Notes: generated by a model not told the origin, from the letters alone. A stretch of DNA of 64,000 nucleotides from Candidatus Azophilus lithoversatilis (GCA_028278675.1 JAQAJJ010000002.1:93674-157673), one strand, 5' to 3'. Shown: positions 19,109 through 32,339, counted from the stretch's first letter. Program-made: numbers and translations.

Positions 19109-19870
19109 ATGAACTACGTTGAGCCCGCTGCGGCGCACGAGATGGACGGCCTGCGTCTGGCCCTGACTGCGCACGCGCCGGCGCCGTACAGCCTTTCGGC
19201 GCGCGCGATACTCGATCACCACGGCGTCTCCTACGTTCCCGTGCTGCAGGTCGGGGGCGGCGGCAACGAGGACCTCGTGGCGTGGACCGGGCACCGTAAC
19301 GCGCCGGTGGCGGTGTACAACGATGAGGCGCCCCGCGTCGGCTGGCTCGAAATTCTGCATCTTGCCGAGCGATTGGGGGCCGGGCCTTCCCTGATTCCGT
19401 CCGACATCGATGACCGCATGTTGATGGTGGGCCTCGCCAACGAACTGATCGGCGAGAACGGCTTCATCTGGAACCTGCGGCTCGTGATGCTCGGCTTGGG
19501 TGGCCCGGAACGGGTTGCCCAGGAGCGCGTCCGCAACCCGATGTACGACCAGTACGGCTACAGCGAGGCAGCGGCCGCGGTGGCCGTGGATGGCGCCAAG
19601 GCGACGATGGAGCGGCTGACGGCCCAGCTCATCGCCCAGCGCAAGGCCGGCAGCCGCTACATCGTGGGGAAGGCGCTCAGCGCCGTTGACATCTACTGGG
19701 TGTACTTCTCCCAAGGGGTGGGGACGTTTCCGGAAGCCCGCTGCCCGATGCCAGCGGGAATGCGCAAGGCCTACGAGATCGTGGGGAGCCTGCTCGGCGA
19801 GCTTGACCCCATACTCGTAGAGCAACGCGATTGGGTGCTGGCCGAACACGGCCTGCCGTTGGACTTCTGA
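19109..19870 (+). CDS. Glutathione S-transferase-like protein
   Basis: APYSLSARAILDHHGVSYVPVLQVGGGGNEDLVAWTGHRNAPVAVYNDEAPRVGWLEILHLAERL..YIVGKALSAVDIYWVYF. Confidence 0.7.
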   Translation: MNYVEPAAAHEMDGLRLALTAHAPAPYSLSARAILDHHGVSYVPVLQVGGGGNEDLVAWTGHRNAPVAVYNDEAPRVGWLEILHLAERLGAGPSLIPSDIDDRMLMVGLANELIGENGFIWNLRLVMLGLGGPERVAQERVRNPMYDQYGYSEAAAAVAVDGAKATMERLTAQLIAQRKAGSRYIVGKALSAVDIYWVYFSQGVGTFPEARCPMPAGMRKAYEIVGSLLGELDPILVEQRDWVLAEHGLPLDF

Positions 19871-20187
19871 TCGGTCGAGCGCGCCGGAGCGCAATCCCCG
19901 GATGGGGCAGCAACAGAGCACCGAGGTAGCGACAGGATCGATTTGCCGCTGCCCGGACGCCACTACGGCTGGCCGCTCGACAGCATCCTTTCGCTTCAGC
20001 GAACCGCTTGAACCCAAACGAGGGCGGGACGCCCTAGCGCCGAGGGGCTCGGCTGAGGCCCTGGCCGGAGTTTCGCGTGGCAAAGCTACAACGAGAACCG
20101 AAAGTTCGTGCCGGTCCGTGGGCATCTTGCCCTCGCAACGAACCCCGGACAGACAATCCAGAATTGCTCAGATGTCGAGGTAATGAC

Positions 20188-20205
20188 TTAATCGTGCTAC
20201 ATTAA
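20188..20205. promoter_or_regulatory. Candidate operator: TTAAT-N8-ATTAA upstream of second hipB-like gene
   Basis: Inverted repeat with 8-nt spacer; TAATGACT also directly repeated nearby. Confidence 0.4.
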
Positions 20206-20233
20206 AGTGGTTTAATGACTCACTAAGCCAACA

Positions 20234-20551
20234 ATGCCAACACCTCACCACCCACCTGCGGCAGCCCGCAGAGCGCTATTGCAACTTGGTGCCGACATGC
20301 GCGAAGCCCGTCTCAGACGGAGTTTGACCATGCAGATTGTTGCGGAGCGCGCCTTCACGTCCCGCTCCACCTTGCAGCGGGTGGAAAGCGGCGATCCCGG
20401 GGTGAGCATCGGCATCTACGCCGCCGTGCTGCACACGCTGGGACTGCTCGACGGTCTGCGCGAAACCGCTCACATCAACCGCGACCAAGTGGGTCAAGCG
20501 TTGGCGGCAGCGGCGCTCCCGAAGCGCGCCAGGAGTTCGCGCCATGGCTGA
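20234..20551 (+). CDS. XRE-family HTH regulator (HipB-like)
   Basis: ALLQLGADMREARLRRSLTMQIVAERAFTSRSTLQRVESGDPGVSIGIYAAVLHTLGLLDGLRE. Confidence 0.85.
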   Translation: MPTPHHPPAAARRALLQLGADMREARLRRSLTMQIVAERAFTSRSTLQRVESGDPGVSIGIYAAVLHTLGLLDGLRETAHINRDQVGQALAAAALPKRARSSRHG

Positions 20552-20654
20552 CATTGAAGTGTGCGCTGCGGTTGGAGACGAAACGCAACGGGTTGGCCTC
20601 TGGCGCTGCCGAAGTCGGAATCAGTTGGGGTGTGGCGCAGATCCGAGCCAGTAG
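20544..20654 (+). pseudogene. hipA 5' remnant (homology lost after ~20 codons)
   Basis: MADIEVCAAVGDETQRVGLWRCRSRNQLGCGADPSQ*; overlaps hipB-like stop by 8 nt as in hipBA operons; HipA-like only through ..ETQRVGL.R. Confidence 0.6.
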
Positions 20655-21130
20655 TCAAGAGCCTTCTGGATGTCCATACCGTAGCTTTCAAGACGGACCT
20701 GTGCCGAATCGACGACGTGGCTGGGGAAATGACTGGCCCGGGCAATGACGAGCGCCTCGAAGCTCAATTCAAGGATGCCGAGCTCATTGAGAATGCGAAA
20801 ACCATCCGAAGGGCTAGGCTTTAGTGTCATGTCCTCCACCGTCTTGACTTCTCCGTCCCTTCGAATCTTCTGGCGGGTCCTTGAAAGCCGTATGGTCTTG
20901 CCCCGCTCCTCGCTGAGTAATTCCTCAAACGCGTAAATCGTGCGCCAGACATCGTGGGCGATTGTGCCAACCTCGGCGGATGGCTGAATCCGTACAAGCC
21001 TCTCGAATGCAGCCCTGTAAACGTCGTCGGCGTCCCTTAGACGGGCGTTTTTCGTGATCTGACGCAGGCTCGCGGGCTCATCGCGCTTTTGGATGGCTTC
21101 GAAAATGCGTGTGCGATCCGGCGATGTCAT
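20621..21130 (-). CDS. Conserved hypothetical protein (169 aa)
   Basis: Uninterrupted ORF MTSPDRTRIFEAIQKRDEPASLRQITKNARLRDADDVYRAAFERLVR... Confidence 0.6.
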   Translation of the reverse strand: MTSPDRTRIFEAIQKRDEPASLRQITKNARLRDADDVYRAAFERLVRIQPSAEVGTIAHDVWRTIYAFEELLSEERGKTIRLSRTRQKIRRDGEVKTVEDMTLKPSPSDGFRILNELGILELSFEALVIARASHFPSHVVDSAQVRLESYGMDIQKALDYWLGSAPHPN

Positions 21131-21193
21131 GTAGGAGATTTCTCCTTGGCGGTCCAGGCATCCAGTGCCCGACTCTCCCCGGTTTTCAGCGGC

Positions 21194-21763
21194 CTAGTTA
21201 AACAACGCCGCCTGCAAGGCCGGCCAATGGTGGTTGAGCTGCGCAGTGGGTTGCGCGGTGAAGTCCGAGCGGACGAATTGGGCGATGCGGCCTTCGGCGT
21301 AGGCGAGCAGCAGGTTGGCGGCCTTGGCGGGGGCGAGGCGTCCGGGGGATTCGGCGTTGCGCAGGATTTGGCGGATTTCGGTTTCCAGGCGGTCGAACAG
21401 TTCGCGCATCCGGCCGCGCAGGCGGGCGGTTTCGCCCTGCAGGACGTCGCCGCTGAGCAGGCGCATGAAGCCGGGGTTGCGCTCCGCGAAGGTCAGCAGC
21501 AGGGTGATGATCTGGCGGCACTGCTCGGCCTCGCCCAGCGGTTGCTCGGCGATGTGGTGGATGCGGGGGAACAGGCTCTCCTCGACGAATTCGATCAAGG
21601 CTTCGATCATCTTCGCCTTGCTGGGGAAGTGCCGGTAGAGGGCCGCTTCGGAAACGCCCACATGGCGGGCGATGGCGGCGGTGGTGATGCGTGAGCCGGG
21701 CGCCTCCTGCAGCATGGTGGCGAAGGCTTGCAGTATCTCCTGGCGGCGGTTGGCGCTGGCCAT
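21194..21763 (-). CDS. slmA: Nucleoid occlusion factor SlmA (TetR fold)
   Basis: MASANRRQEILQAFATMLQEAPGSRITTAAIARHVGVSEAALYRHFPSKAKMIEALIEFVEESLFPRI; upstream of argB/algC. Confidence 0.92.
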   Translation of the reverse strand: MASANRRQEILQAFATMLQEAPGSRITTAAIARHVGVSEAALYRHFPSKAKMIEALIEFVEESLFPRIHHIAEQPLGEAEQCRQIITLLLTFAERNPGFMRLLSGDVLQGETARLRGRMRELFDRLETEIRQILRNAESPGRLAPAKAANLLLAYAEGRIAQFVRSDFTAQPTAQLNHHWPALQAALFN

Positions 21764-21776
21764 GGCTCTCACTCCG

Positions 21777-24061
<2,285 letters not shown>

Positions 24062-24071
24062 GGGCGTGGTC

Positions 24072-25379
24072 CTAGCTATGCCCGCTCGAAGTGGCTACCG
24101 AAGACAGCGGTGTGGCCCTCAATTTCGGCCTGGCGTTGGGCATTTCGCTGGCGGGTCGAAAAAACAGGTCGGCCAGATGTTGGATGAGGCTCGCGGCCAG
24201 CGCCGCCTTGCTCTGGTAGGAGAGTTCGACCTCGCCGTCCGCCCAGATCAGGGTGGCGGCATTGTGGTCGCTGTTGAAACCGATCTTGGGATTGGAGACG
24301 TCGTTGACGACGATGGCGTCGAGGCCCTTGCGGTGGCGCTTGTGCCGGGCGTTGCTCAAGGCGTTCTCGGTTTCGGCGGCGAAGCCGACCACCACCGGGG
24401 CGTTAGGCAATTCCGCCACCGAGGCAATGATGTCGGGGTTTTCCACCAAGGTGAGCGACGGCGGGCCCGCGTCGTCGTCGACTGCCCTGGCCTTTTTTAT
24501 TTTCTGCGGCGCTTGGGCTGCGGGGCGGTAGTCCGCCACCGCCGCGACACCGACCACCAGCGCCTGTTCGGCGGCGCGGGCCTGCACCGCCTCAAACATC
24601 TCAAGGGCGCTGGTCACCTCGATGCGTTCGACGTTGTCCGGCGCGGGCAGGCCGCAAGGTCCGGAGACCAAGGTGACGCGGGCGCCCGCATCGGCAGCCG
24701 CCTTGGCGATGGCGTAGCCCTGCTTGCCGGAACTATGGTTGGACAGGAAGCGCACCGGGTCGAGCGCCTCCCGTGTCGGCCCGGCAGTGACGAGCACGTT
24801 GAGGCCCGCAAGGCGCGGGTTGGCAGGATGCCGGGACTTGAATGCCGCCTTCACGGCATTGAGCAGGGACTCCGGTTCTGCCATGCGTCCGGGGCCCACG
24901 TCGCCGCAAGCCTGCTCGCCCTCGTCGGGGCCAATCAGGCGCTTGCCGTCGGCGGCGAGGGTGGCGGCGTTGCGTTGGGTGGCGGCGTCGCGCCACATCG
25001 CTTGGTTCATGGCCGGCGCCAGCAGGACCGGCGCATCGCTGGCCAGGCACAGGGTGGTGAGCAGGTCCGGCGCGGCCCCTTGGGCCAGGTTGGCCATGCA
25101 GTGGGCGGTGGCCGGGGCGACCAGGATCAGGTCCGCCCAGCGGGCCAGTTCGATGTGGCCCATGGCGGCTTCGGCTTCCCGGTCCCAAAGGTCGTCGCGC
25201 ACCGGGTGCCCGGAGAGCGCCTGCAGGGTGACGGGCGTCACGAACTGCGCCGCGCCCTTGGAGAGCACCACCTGCACCTCGGCCCCTTCGTTGCAGAGAT
25301 GTCGCACAAGAATTGCAGACTTGTAGGCTGCAATTCCGCCTGTCACCCCAAGCAAAATATGTTTCCCAGCAAGCGTCAT
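24072..25379 (-). CDS. coaBC: Bifunctional phosphopantothenoylcysteine decarboxylase/phosphopantothenate-cysteine ligase
   Basis: LAGKHILLGVTGGIAAYKSAILVRHL..LNVLVTAGPTREALDPVRFLSNHSSGKQGYAIAKAAADAGA. Confidence 0.96.
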   Translation of the reverse strand: MTLAGKHILLGVTGGIAAYKSAILVRHLCNEGAEVQVVLSKGAAQFVTPVTLQALSGHPVRDDLWDREAEAAMGHIELARWADLILVAPATAHCMANLAQGAAPDLLTTLCLASDAPVLLAPAMNQAMWRDAATQRNAATLAADGKRLIGPDEGEQACGDVGPGRMAEPESLLNAVKAAFKSRHPANPRLAGLNVLVTAGPTREALDPVRFLSNHSSGKQGYAIAKAAADAGARVTLVSGPCGLPAPDNVERIEVTSALEMFEAVQARAAEQALVVGVAAVADYRPAAQAPQKIKKARAVDDDAGPPSLTLVENPDIIASVAELPNAPVVVGFAAETENALSNARHKRHRKGLDAIVVNDVSNPKIGFNSDHNAATLIWADGEVELSYQSKAALAASLIQHLADLFFRPASEMPNARPKLRATPLSSVATSSGHS

Positions 25380-25408
25380 GCTTGCATCTTAGCAGCAATG
25401 GACCGCGA

Positions 25409-26101
25409 ATGAATCGAACGCCACCCGGCGAGCGGCTGCCCGCCGACCGGCCCCGGCAACGGCTGCTCGCCGCCGAGCAGGACGCGCTCAGCGACGCCGA
25501 TCTGCTGGCCGTGCTGCTGCGCGGCGGCGCGGCCAATGCCAGCGCCATCGACGTCGCCAACCGTCTGCTGGACAAATTTGGCGCCATGCATCGGGTGCTG
25601 GACGCCCCGGCGCGCGAACTGCTCGGAAACCCCGGCCTCGGGCCGACTCGGGTGGCCAGCCTCAAGGTGGTTCTGCCGATCACGGCCCGCTATGCGGCCA
25701 GCCGCATGAAGGAGGTGCCCACCTTCGGCGGCTCCAACGACGCTTCAATGTTCCTGATGGGGGCCTATTCGGGTATCGAACGGGAGGTTTTTGGCTGCCT
25801 GTTTCTCGATGCGCGCAATCGTCTGCTCCGTTTTGAAAAACTGTTCTTCGGCACCGTGGACCGGGCCGATGTTTTTCCGCGGGAAGTCGCCAAGGCGGCG
25901 CTCGAATGCAACGCCGCGGCGGTCATTTTCGCCCACAACCACCCTTCCGGGGTGCCGGAGCCATCGGTTTCCGACATTCATCTCACCGACCGCCTTGTCG
26001 CCATATTGAAGGAGCTCGACGTGGAAGTGCTCGACCACGTCGTGATCGGCGGCAACCAAACGGTGTCGATGGCGGAGCGGGGCATGATCGCCACTGAGTA
26101 A
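25409..26101 (+). CDS. radC: RadC family (JAB-domain) protein
   Basis: RPRQRLLAAEQDALSDADLLAVLLRGG..VIFAHNHPSGVPEPSVSDIHLTDRL..VLDHVVIGG. Confidence 0.96.
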   Translation: MNRTPPGERLPADRPRQRLLAAEQDALSDADLLAVLLRGGAANASAIDVANRLLDKFGAMHRVLDAPARELLGNPGLGPTRVASLKVVLPITARYAASRMKEVPTFGGSNDASMFLMGAYSGIEREVFGCLFLDARNRLLRFEKLFFGTVDRADVFPREVAKAALECNAAAVIFAHNHPSGVPEPSVSDIHLTDRLVAILKELDVEVLDHVVIGGNQTVSMAERGMIATE

Positions 26102-26107
26102 CCTGTT

Positions 26108-26210
26108 TTGCGCGGAGTTTCGCGCCAGCGAAACGCTCCCCCGGCCCACGAGCCCCGACCGACCGCAAGCGCGGACCAAAGGTCCGCCGCGACCGTCAGG
26201 TCGCGCGTTC
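26108..26210. repeat. Palindromic repeat cluster between radC and rpmB
   Basis: TTTCGC-GCCA-GCGAAA, GCGGACC-AAA-GGTCCGC and CGCGACC-GTCA-GGTCGCG hairpins; variants elsewhere in the window. Confidence 0.75.
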
Positions 26211-26269
26211 GCGTGGACACTGGCGGAAGCCTTTGGTATAAACGCGCCCTCATTTTTTCGGGGCCTCCC

Positions 26270-26506
26270 ATGTCTCAGGTGTGCCAAGTGACCGGCAAGC
26301 GGCCGATGTCGGGCAACAATGTCAGCCACGCGCAGAACAAGACGCGGCGGCGCTTTGCGCCGAATCTGCACTACCATCGGTTTTGGTTGGAGGACGAGAA
26401 GCGCTTCGTGCGGCTGCGGGTGTCCGCCAAGGGCATGCGCATCATCGACAAGAAGGGCATCGACCAAGTGCTGGCCGACATGCGGGCACGGGGCGAGAAG
26501 GTCTAG
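26270..26506 (+). CDS. rpmB: 50S ribosomal protein L28
   Basis: [65 protein letters not shown]. Confidence 0.98.
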   Translation: MSQVCQVTGKRPMSGNNVSHAQNKTRRRFAPNLHYHRFWLEDEKRFVRLRVSAKGMRIIDKKGIDQVLADMRARGEKV

Positions 26507-26553
26507 CTAATCCGGGGCGACAACGTAGCAGCCAACTGCTAAGGAGGCCTGTC

Positions 26554-26715
26554 ATGGGCAATCGGGAGAAGGTCAAGCTGGTGTCGAGCGCCGGCACCGG
26601 CCACTACTACACCACCGACAAGAACAAGCGCAGCACGCCGGATAAGCTGGAGATGAAGAAGTTTGATCCGGTGATCCGCCAGCACGTCCTCTACACGGAA
26701 TCCAAAATCAAGTAA
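26554..26715 (+). CDS. rpmG: 50S ribosomal protein L33
   Basis: [63 protein letters not shown]. Confidence 0.98.
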   Translation: MGNREKVKLVSSAGTGHYYTTDKNKRSTPDKLEMKKFDPVIRQHVLYTESKIK

Positions 26716-26727
26716 CCGCCTTCCTCA

Positions 26728-27555
26728 GTGCCTGAGCTGCCGGAAGTCGAAACCACCCGCGCTGGCTTGAAGGACCGCATCACCGGGCAGCGATTAGCTG
26801 GCTGGACGTTGCGCACCCCATCCCTGCGGTGGCCGATTGAGATCCCCGCCACCCTACGTGGGGAGCCTTTGCTGGCCCTGAACCGCCGGGGCAAGTACCT
26901 GCTGTTTGAGTTTCCAACGGGCACCCTGCTGGTGCATCTCGGCATGTCCGGCAGCCTGCGCCTTCTGGCAGCGCCGGAGAATCCTGCCCGGCACGATCAT
27001 GTGGACCTCGACTTTGGCGCCGCCTTGGTGCGCCTTAACGACCCGCGCCGCTTCGGCTGCGTGCTTTGGCACCCGGCGGGCGCGCCGCCCCATCCCCTGC
27101 TCGCCCACCTCGGCGTGGAGCCGCTCAGCGGCGAACTGACCGGCCGTTACCTGAAGGAGCGGGCACGCAAACGCAAGGTGGCCGTCAAGAACTTCATCAT
27201 GGACAGCCGCATTCTGGTGGGCGTCGGCAACATCTACGCCGCGGAAGCCCTGTTCCTGGCCGGCGTTCGCCCCTCGGTGGCTGCAGGCCGGCTGACCTTT
27301 GTGGCTTGGACGAGCCTCGCGGGGGCCATCAAGCAGGTGTTGTCCCATGCCGTAGCCGTCGGCGGCACCACCCTGCGCGATTTCGTCAACAGCGACGGCC
27401 AGCCCGGCTACTTCAAGCAGCAACTCAACGTGTACGGCCGGGCGGGAGCCCCTTGTCGGCGTTGTGGCGGCGCACTCAAGAGTCAACGCCTTGGCGGGCG
27501 GGCGACAGTGTTCTGCCCAAGCTGCCAACGCCCTTGGGGATGGCCTGCGGCCTGA
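26728..27555 (+). CDS. mutM: Formamidopyrimidine-DNA glycosylase
   Basis: GTG start; PELPEVETTRAGLKDRITGQRLAG..C-terminal zinc finger CRRCGGALKSQRLGGRATVFCPSCQRPWG. Confidence 0.97.
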   Translation: MPELPEVETTRAGLKDRITGQRLAGWTLRTPSLRWPIEIPATLRGEPLLALNRRGKYLLFEFPTGTLLVHLGMSGSLRLLAAPENPARHDHVDLDFGAALVRLNDPRRFGCVLWHPAGAPPHPLLAHLGVEPLSGELTGRYLKERARKRKVAVKNFIMDSRILVGVGNIYAAEALFLAGVRPSVAAGRLTFVAWTSLAGAIKQVLSHAVAVGGTTLRDFVNSDGQPGYFKQQLNVYGRAGAPCRRCGGALKSQRLGGRATVFCPSCQRPWGWPAA

Positions 27556-27669
27556 AGTGATGTCATCGCGCTGGGCGTCGTCGCCTTTCGGAACTTGTGC
27601 TGGAAAGCGTCCCGCCCTCGCTTCGGCCATGCGCCGTTCACATCGCATGAGATTCAAACTGAGCCACTA

Positions 27670-27699
27670 CCGGAATCCGATTCACCGGAATCCGATTCA
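27670..27699. repeat. Perfect 15-bp tandem duplication (CCGGAATCCGATTCA x2)
   Basis: Read directly. Confidence 0.95.
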
Positions 27700-27801
27700 G
27701 CTTGTCAGTGCCTTGGAGCGGGCTTAGCATGGCACTTCAGCCACAGCACTTGGCGGACGCTGAGCTGTGACATTGCTGCCAGCCGATACGGAGAGAAGAC
27801 C

Positions 27802-28857
27802 GTGGCCAGTTCGCTTGAGCGGTCCGCAAAGTTCCATGAGCCACCGTTTTCCGGGGCTGACTTTCCCGGCTGCGACCCGGTGCGCATCGCCCGCGAGGAC
27901 GTCCGCGACCACGAGGACCGCTACGAGTTTTGGGACGCTGACACCGAAATCGCGTGGGTGGTGCGCGAGGGCCCAAGCGTTGAGCACGAGCACCCTTGCC
28001 AGCGTCTCGCGCAGGTGGTGGAACGCATCGCCCTTGAGCGCGGCTCGCCCATCGAGGCGTTCGGCACCGCAGCGCTGACGCTGCGCAAAGGGCGGCGCGA
28101 GTGGTGGCGCGTCCTGCGAGCGGATCAGATCTTCTACTTGCACCCCCAGGTTGGTCGCCCTCGTGGCGGGTCCATTGCTGTCAGCGAGGACCGGTTGCCG
28201 GATGTGGTGCTCGAAGTGGACCATACCACCGATGTGCGTCGCCGCAAGCTCGGCATCTATGAGTCTTGGGGTGTGCCGGAGCTCTGGGTGGAGGTGCCCG
28301 ACAGCCCGGCGCCGAGCCGACCCAAGGGTGTGCACCCCGGCTTGACGATCTATGTGCTTGAGGATGGCGCCTACCGCGAAGTCCCCAAGAGCCGGGCGTT
28401 TCCGGGCTGGGGCGCTGGCAAGATCCACTTGGCGCTGAATGAGCCACGGCTGTCTAGCGTGACACTGCGGGAGATCGTTCGCGTTGGCCGGGCGCTCGGC
28501 AAGGCTGAAGGCACCGGGCCGGATGACGATCCTCAACTCGGTGGCCATCGGCGCCGCATGTTGCAGGTTGGGCTGCAACGCGGACGCCTTGAGGGTCACG
28601 CGCAAGGGCAGGCGGAAGGCCATGCTAAAGGGCAGGCGGAAGGCCGTGCTAAAGGACTGGCTGAGGCACGGGATCAAGCCTTGGCGGCGCAGCGGTCGCT
28701 GCTCGGCATGCAGGCGCAGCGCAAGTTCAGCGATGCAGTGGCGGTGCAGCTTGGGTTGCTGTTGGAAAGGGCTGAGAGTGCGGATCAGTTTTCCGAAATC
28801 GCGCAGTTGATCGTCGATTGCGGCACCGATGAGGAGGTTTCTGCCCGCTTGCGGTGA
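27802..28857 (+). CDS. Uma2-family (DUF820) putative endonuclease with C-terminal extension
   Basis: DRYEFWDADTEIAWVVREGPSVEHEHPCQRLAQVVERIA..LPDVVLEVDHTTDVRRRKLGIYESWGVPELWVEVP; GTG start at 27802 plausible. Confidence 0.8.
   Translation: MASSLERSAKFHEPPFSGADFPGCDPVRIAREDVRDHEDRYEFWDADTEIAWVVREGPSVEHEHPCQRLAQVVERIALERGSPIEAFGTAALTLRKGRREWWRVLRADQIFYLHPQVGRPRGGSIAVSEDRLPDVVLEVDHTTDVRRRKLGIYESWGVPELWVEVPDSPAPSRPKGVHPGLTIYVLEDGAYREVPKSRAFPGWGAGKIHLALNEPRLSSVTLREIVRVGRALGKAEGTGPDDDPQLGGHRRRMLQVGLQRGRLEGHAQGQAEGHAKGQAEGRAKGLAEARDQALAAQRSLLGMQAQRKFSDAVAVQLGLLLERAESADQFSEIAQLIVDCGTDEEVSARLR
28594..28665 (+). repeat. Three in-frame 24-bp repeats (GHAQGQAE/GHAKGQAE/GRAKGLAE) in the Uma2-like CDS
   Basis: Read directly. 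Confidence 0.95.
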
Positions 28858-28981
28858 GTTGGCCCGGCGCCGAAAATTGACAGCCACCGCCTAAACCCCA
28901 AAAATACGCAGTTCCGTGCGCTGTAGGGCGCAAAATTTCCTCGAAATCAAACGGTTGACCAATAGGTCCAAGGCTGCTGCC

Positions 28982-30751
28982 ATGAGCGAGACGTTGTCCG
29001 GCGCCGACATGCTGGTGCGGGCGCTGCAGGATGAAGGGGTGGAGTACCTGTTCGGCTATCCGGGCGGGGCGGCGCTGCACATCTACGACGCCATCTTCAA
29101 GCAGCAGAAGGTGGAGCACATCTTGGTGCGTCACGAACAGGCGGCCACCCACATGGCCGACGGCTACGCCCGGGCCACGGGCAAGCCCGGCGTGGTGCTG
29201 GTCACCTCCGGCCCCGGCGCGACCAATGCCATCACCGGCATCGCCACCGCCTACATGGACTCAACCCCCTTGGTCGTCATTTCCGGCCAGGTGCCGACCT
29301 CGCAGATCGGCACCGACGCCTTTCAGGAGACCGACATGGTCGGCGTCTCCCGGCCTGTGGTGAAGCATAGTTTCCTGGTCAGGGATTGCGCCGAGATTCC
29401 GCGTACGATCAAGACCGCCTTCCACATCGCCACTACCGGACGGCCCGGCCCAGTGGTCATCGACGTGCCCAAGGACATTACCGACCCGGCCATCACGGCG
29501 CCCTACGACTACCCCGAGGCGATCAGCCTGCGCTCCTACAAGCCCGCCAAGCGGGGCAACGGCCGCCAATTGCGCAAGGCGGCGAGGGCGCTGGCCGAAG
29601 CCGAGCGGCCCATCATCTACAGCGGCGGCGGCGTGGTGCAGGGCGATGCGGGCCCGGCGCTCACCCGGCTTGCGCACCGGTTGGGGGCGCCGGTCACCAA
29701 CACCCTGATGGGCTTGGGCGCCTTTCCCGGCGACGACCCGCAGTTCATCGGCATGCTGGGCATGCACGGCACTTACGAAGCCAACATGGCCATGCATCAC
29801 GCGGATGTCATCTTTGCGGTCGGCGCCCGTTTTGACGATCGGGTCACCAACAACCCGGATAAGTTCTGTCCGAATGCGCGGATCATCCACGTCGATGTGG
29901 ACCCGGCCTCCATCTCCAAGATCATCAACGCCGACATCCCCATCGTCGGCGATGCGCGCAGTGTGCTTGAGGAGCTCGATGCGCTCGTTGAAGCGGAACT
30001 CGGCAAACGCCCGGAGCGGCCCGCAGCCGCGGCCGGCAAGGCGTGGTGGGGCCAAATTGGCGAGTGGCGCGACGCCTACGGGCTTGACCACGTGATGAAA
30101 CCTCGGGAGGATGGCGTCATCCTGCCGCAGCAGGTGATTCAGAGCCTATACCGGGCCACCGGGGGAGAAGCCTACGTCACCAGCGATGTGGGGCAGCACC
30201 AGATGTTCGCCGCGCAATACTACAAGTTCCCCGAGGGGCGCCGCTGGATCAACTCCGGCGGCCTGGGCACCATGGGCTTCGGCCTGCCGGCGGCCATGGG
30301 CGTGCAGTTCGCCTACCCGAAGGCGACGGTGGCCTGCGTCACCGGCGAGGGCAGCTTCATGATGAACATGCAGGAACTCTCCACCTGCCTGCAGTACGGC
30401 TTGCCGATCAAGATTATCTGCGTCAACAACCAGGCGCTCGGCATGGTCAAGCAGTGGCAGGACATGCAGTACAGCGGCCGCCATTCGCAAAGCACGTACA
30501 GCGACTCGCTGCCGGATTTCAAGACGCTGGCGGAAGCCTTCGGCCATTTGGGCTTCCGCATCGATCACACCAGCGACCTGGACGCCGCCATGGACGAGGC
30601 CTTCAGCGCCAAGCTGAAGGACAAGGTTGTGTTCGTGGACGTTTGGGTGGACCCCGATGAGCACGTCTATCCGATGGCCATCAAGGGCGGCTCCATGCGT
30701 GACATGTACCTGAACAAAATCACCACCAGCCAGCAGGGAGACTACATGTGA
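28982..30751 (+). CDS. ilvI: Acetolactate synthase large subunit
   Basis: [76 protein letters not shown]. Confidence 0.97.
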   Translation: MSETLSGADMLVRALQDEGVEYLFGYPGGAALHIYDAIFKQQKVEHILVRHEQAATHMADGYARATGKPGVVLVTSGPGATNAITGIATAYMDSTPLVVISGQVPTSQIGTDAFQETDMVGVSRPVVKHSFLVRDCAEIPRTIKTAFHIATTGRPGPVVIDVPKDITDPAITAPYDYPEAISLRSYKPAKRGNGRQLRKAARALAEAERPIIYSGGGVVQGDAGPALTRLAHRLGAPVTNTLMGLGAFPGDDPQFIGMLGMHGTYEANMAMHHADVIFAVGARFDDRVTNNPDKFCPNARIIHVDVDPASISKIINADIPIVGDARSVLEELDALVEAELGKRPERPAAAAGKAWWGQIGEWRDAYGLDHVMKPREDGVILPQQVIQSLYRATGGEAYVTSDVGQHQMFAAQYYKFPEGRRWINSGGLGTMGFGLPAAMGVQFAYPKATVACVTGEGSFMMNMQELSTCLQYGLPIKIICVNNQALGMVKQWQDMQYSGRHSQSTYSDSLPDFKTLAEAFGHLGFRIDHTSDLDAAMDEAFSAKLKDKVVFVDVWVDPDEHVYPMAIKGGSMRDMYLNKITTSQQGDYM

Positions 30752-31242
30752 GCCGCCGGGTGCTGGCCGTGCTGCTTGAGAACGAGCCGGGCGCCCTGTC
30801 CCGGGTGGTGGGGTTGTTCGCGCAGCGCAACTACAACATCGAGACCTTGACCGTGGCCCCCACGGAGGACCCCACCCTGTCCCGCGTGACCTTGAGCACC
30901 GATGGCTCGGACCAGAAGATCGAGCAGATCACCAAGCACCTCAATCGCTTGGTTGACGTGGTCAAGGTGCTGGATCTGCACGAGGCCGCCTGCGTCGAGC
31001 GGGAGCTGATGTTCGTCAAGATCAGCGCCCAGGGGGCCGACAGGGCGGAGGTCAAGCGCACCTGCGACATCTTCCGCGGCCAGATCGTCGATGTGACCGC
31101 CACCGCCTACACCGTGCAGTTGACCGGGGAGAGCGGCAAGCTCGATGCCTTCATTCGCGCCCTGGACCGCTCCGCGATCATCGAGGTGGTGCGCTCCGGC
31201 GTGTCCGGCATCAGCCGCGGCGAGAAGGTGCTGAGCGCCTAA
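30748..31242 (+). CDS. ilvH: Acetolactate synthase small subunit
   Basis: GTG start overlapping ilvI stop; [47 protein letters not shown]. Confidence 0.97.
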   Translation: MSRRVLAVLLENEPGALSRVVGLFAQRNYNIETLTVAPTEDPTLSRVTLSTDGSDQKIEQITKHLNRLVDVVKVLDLHEAACVERELMFVKISAQGADRAEVKRTCDIFRGQIVDVTATAYTVQLTGESGKLDAFIRALDRSAIIEVVRSGVSGISRGEKVLSA

Positions 31243-31298
31243 GCCCCGCGTACTTTGCGGCACCGGACACTGACCTTAAATTGGCCCCACAACACTGA

Positions 31299-32339
<1,041 letters not shown>

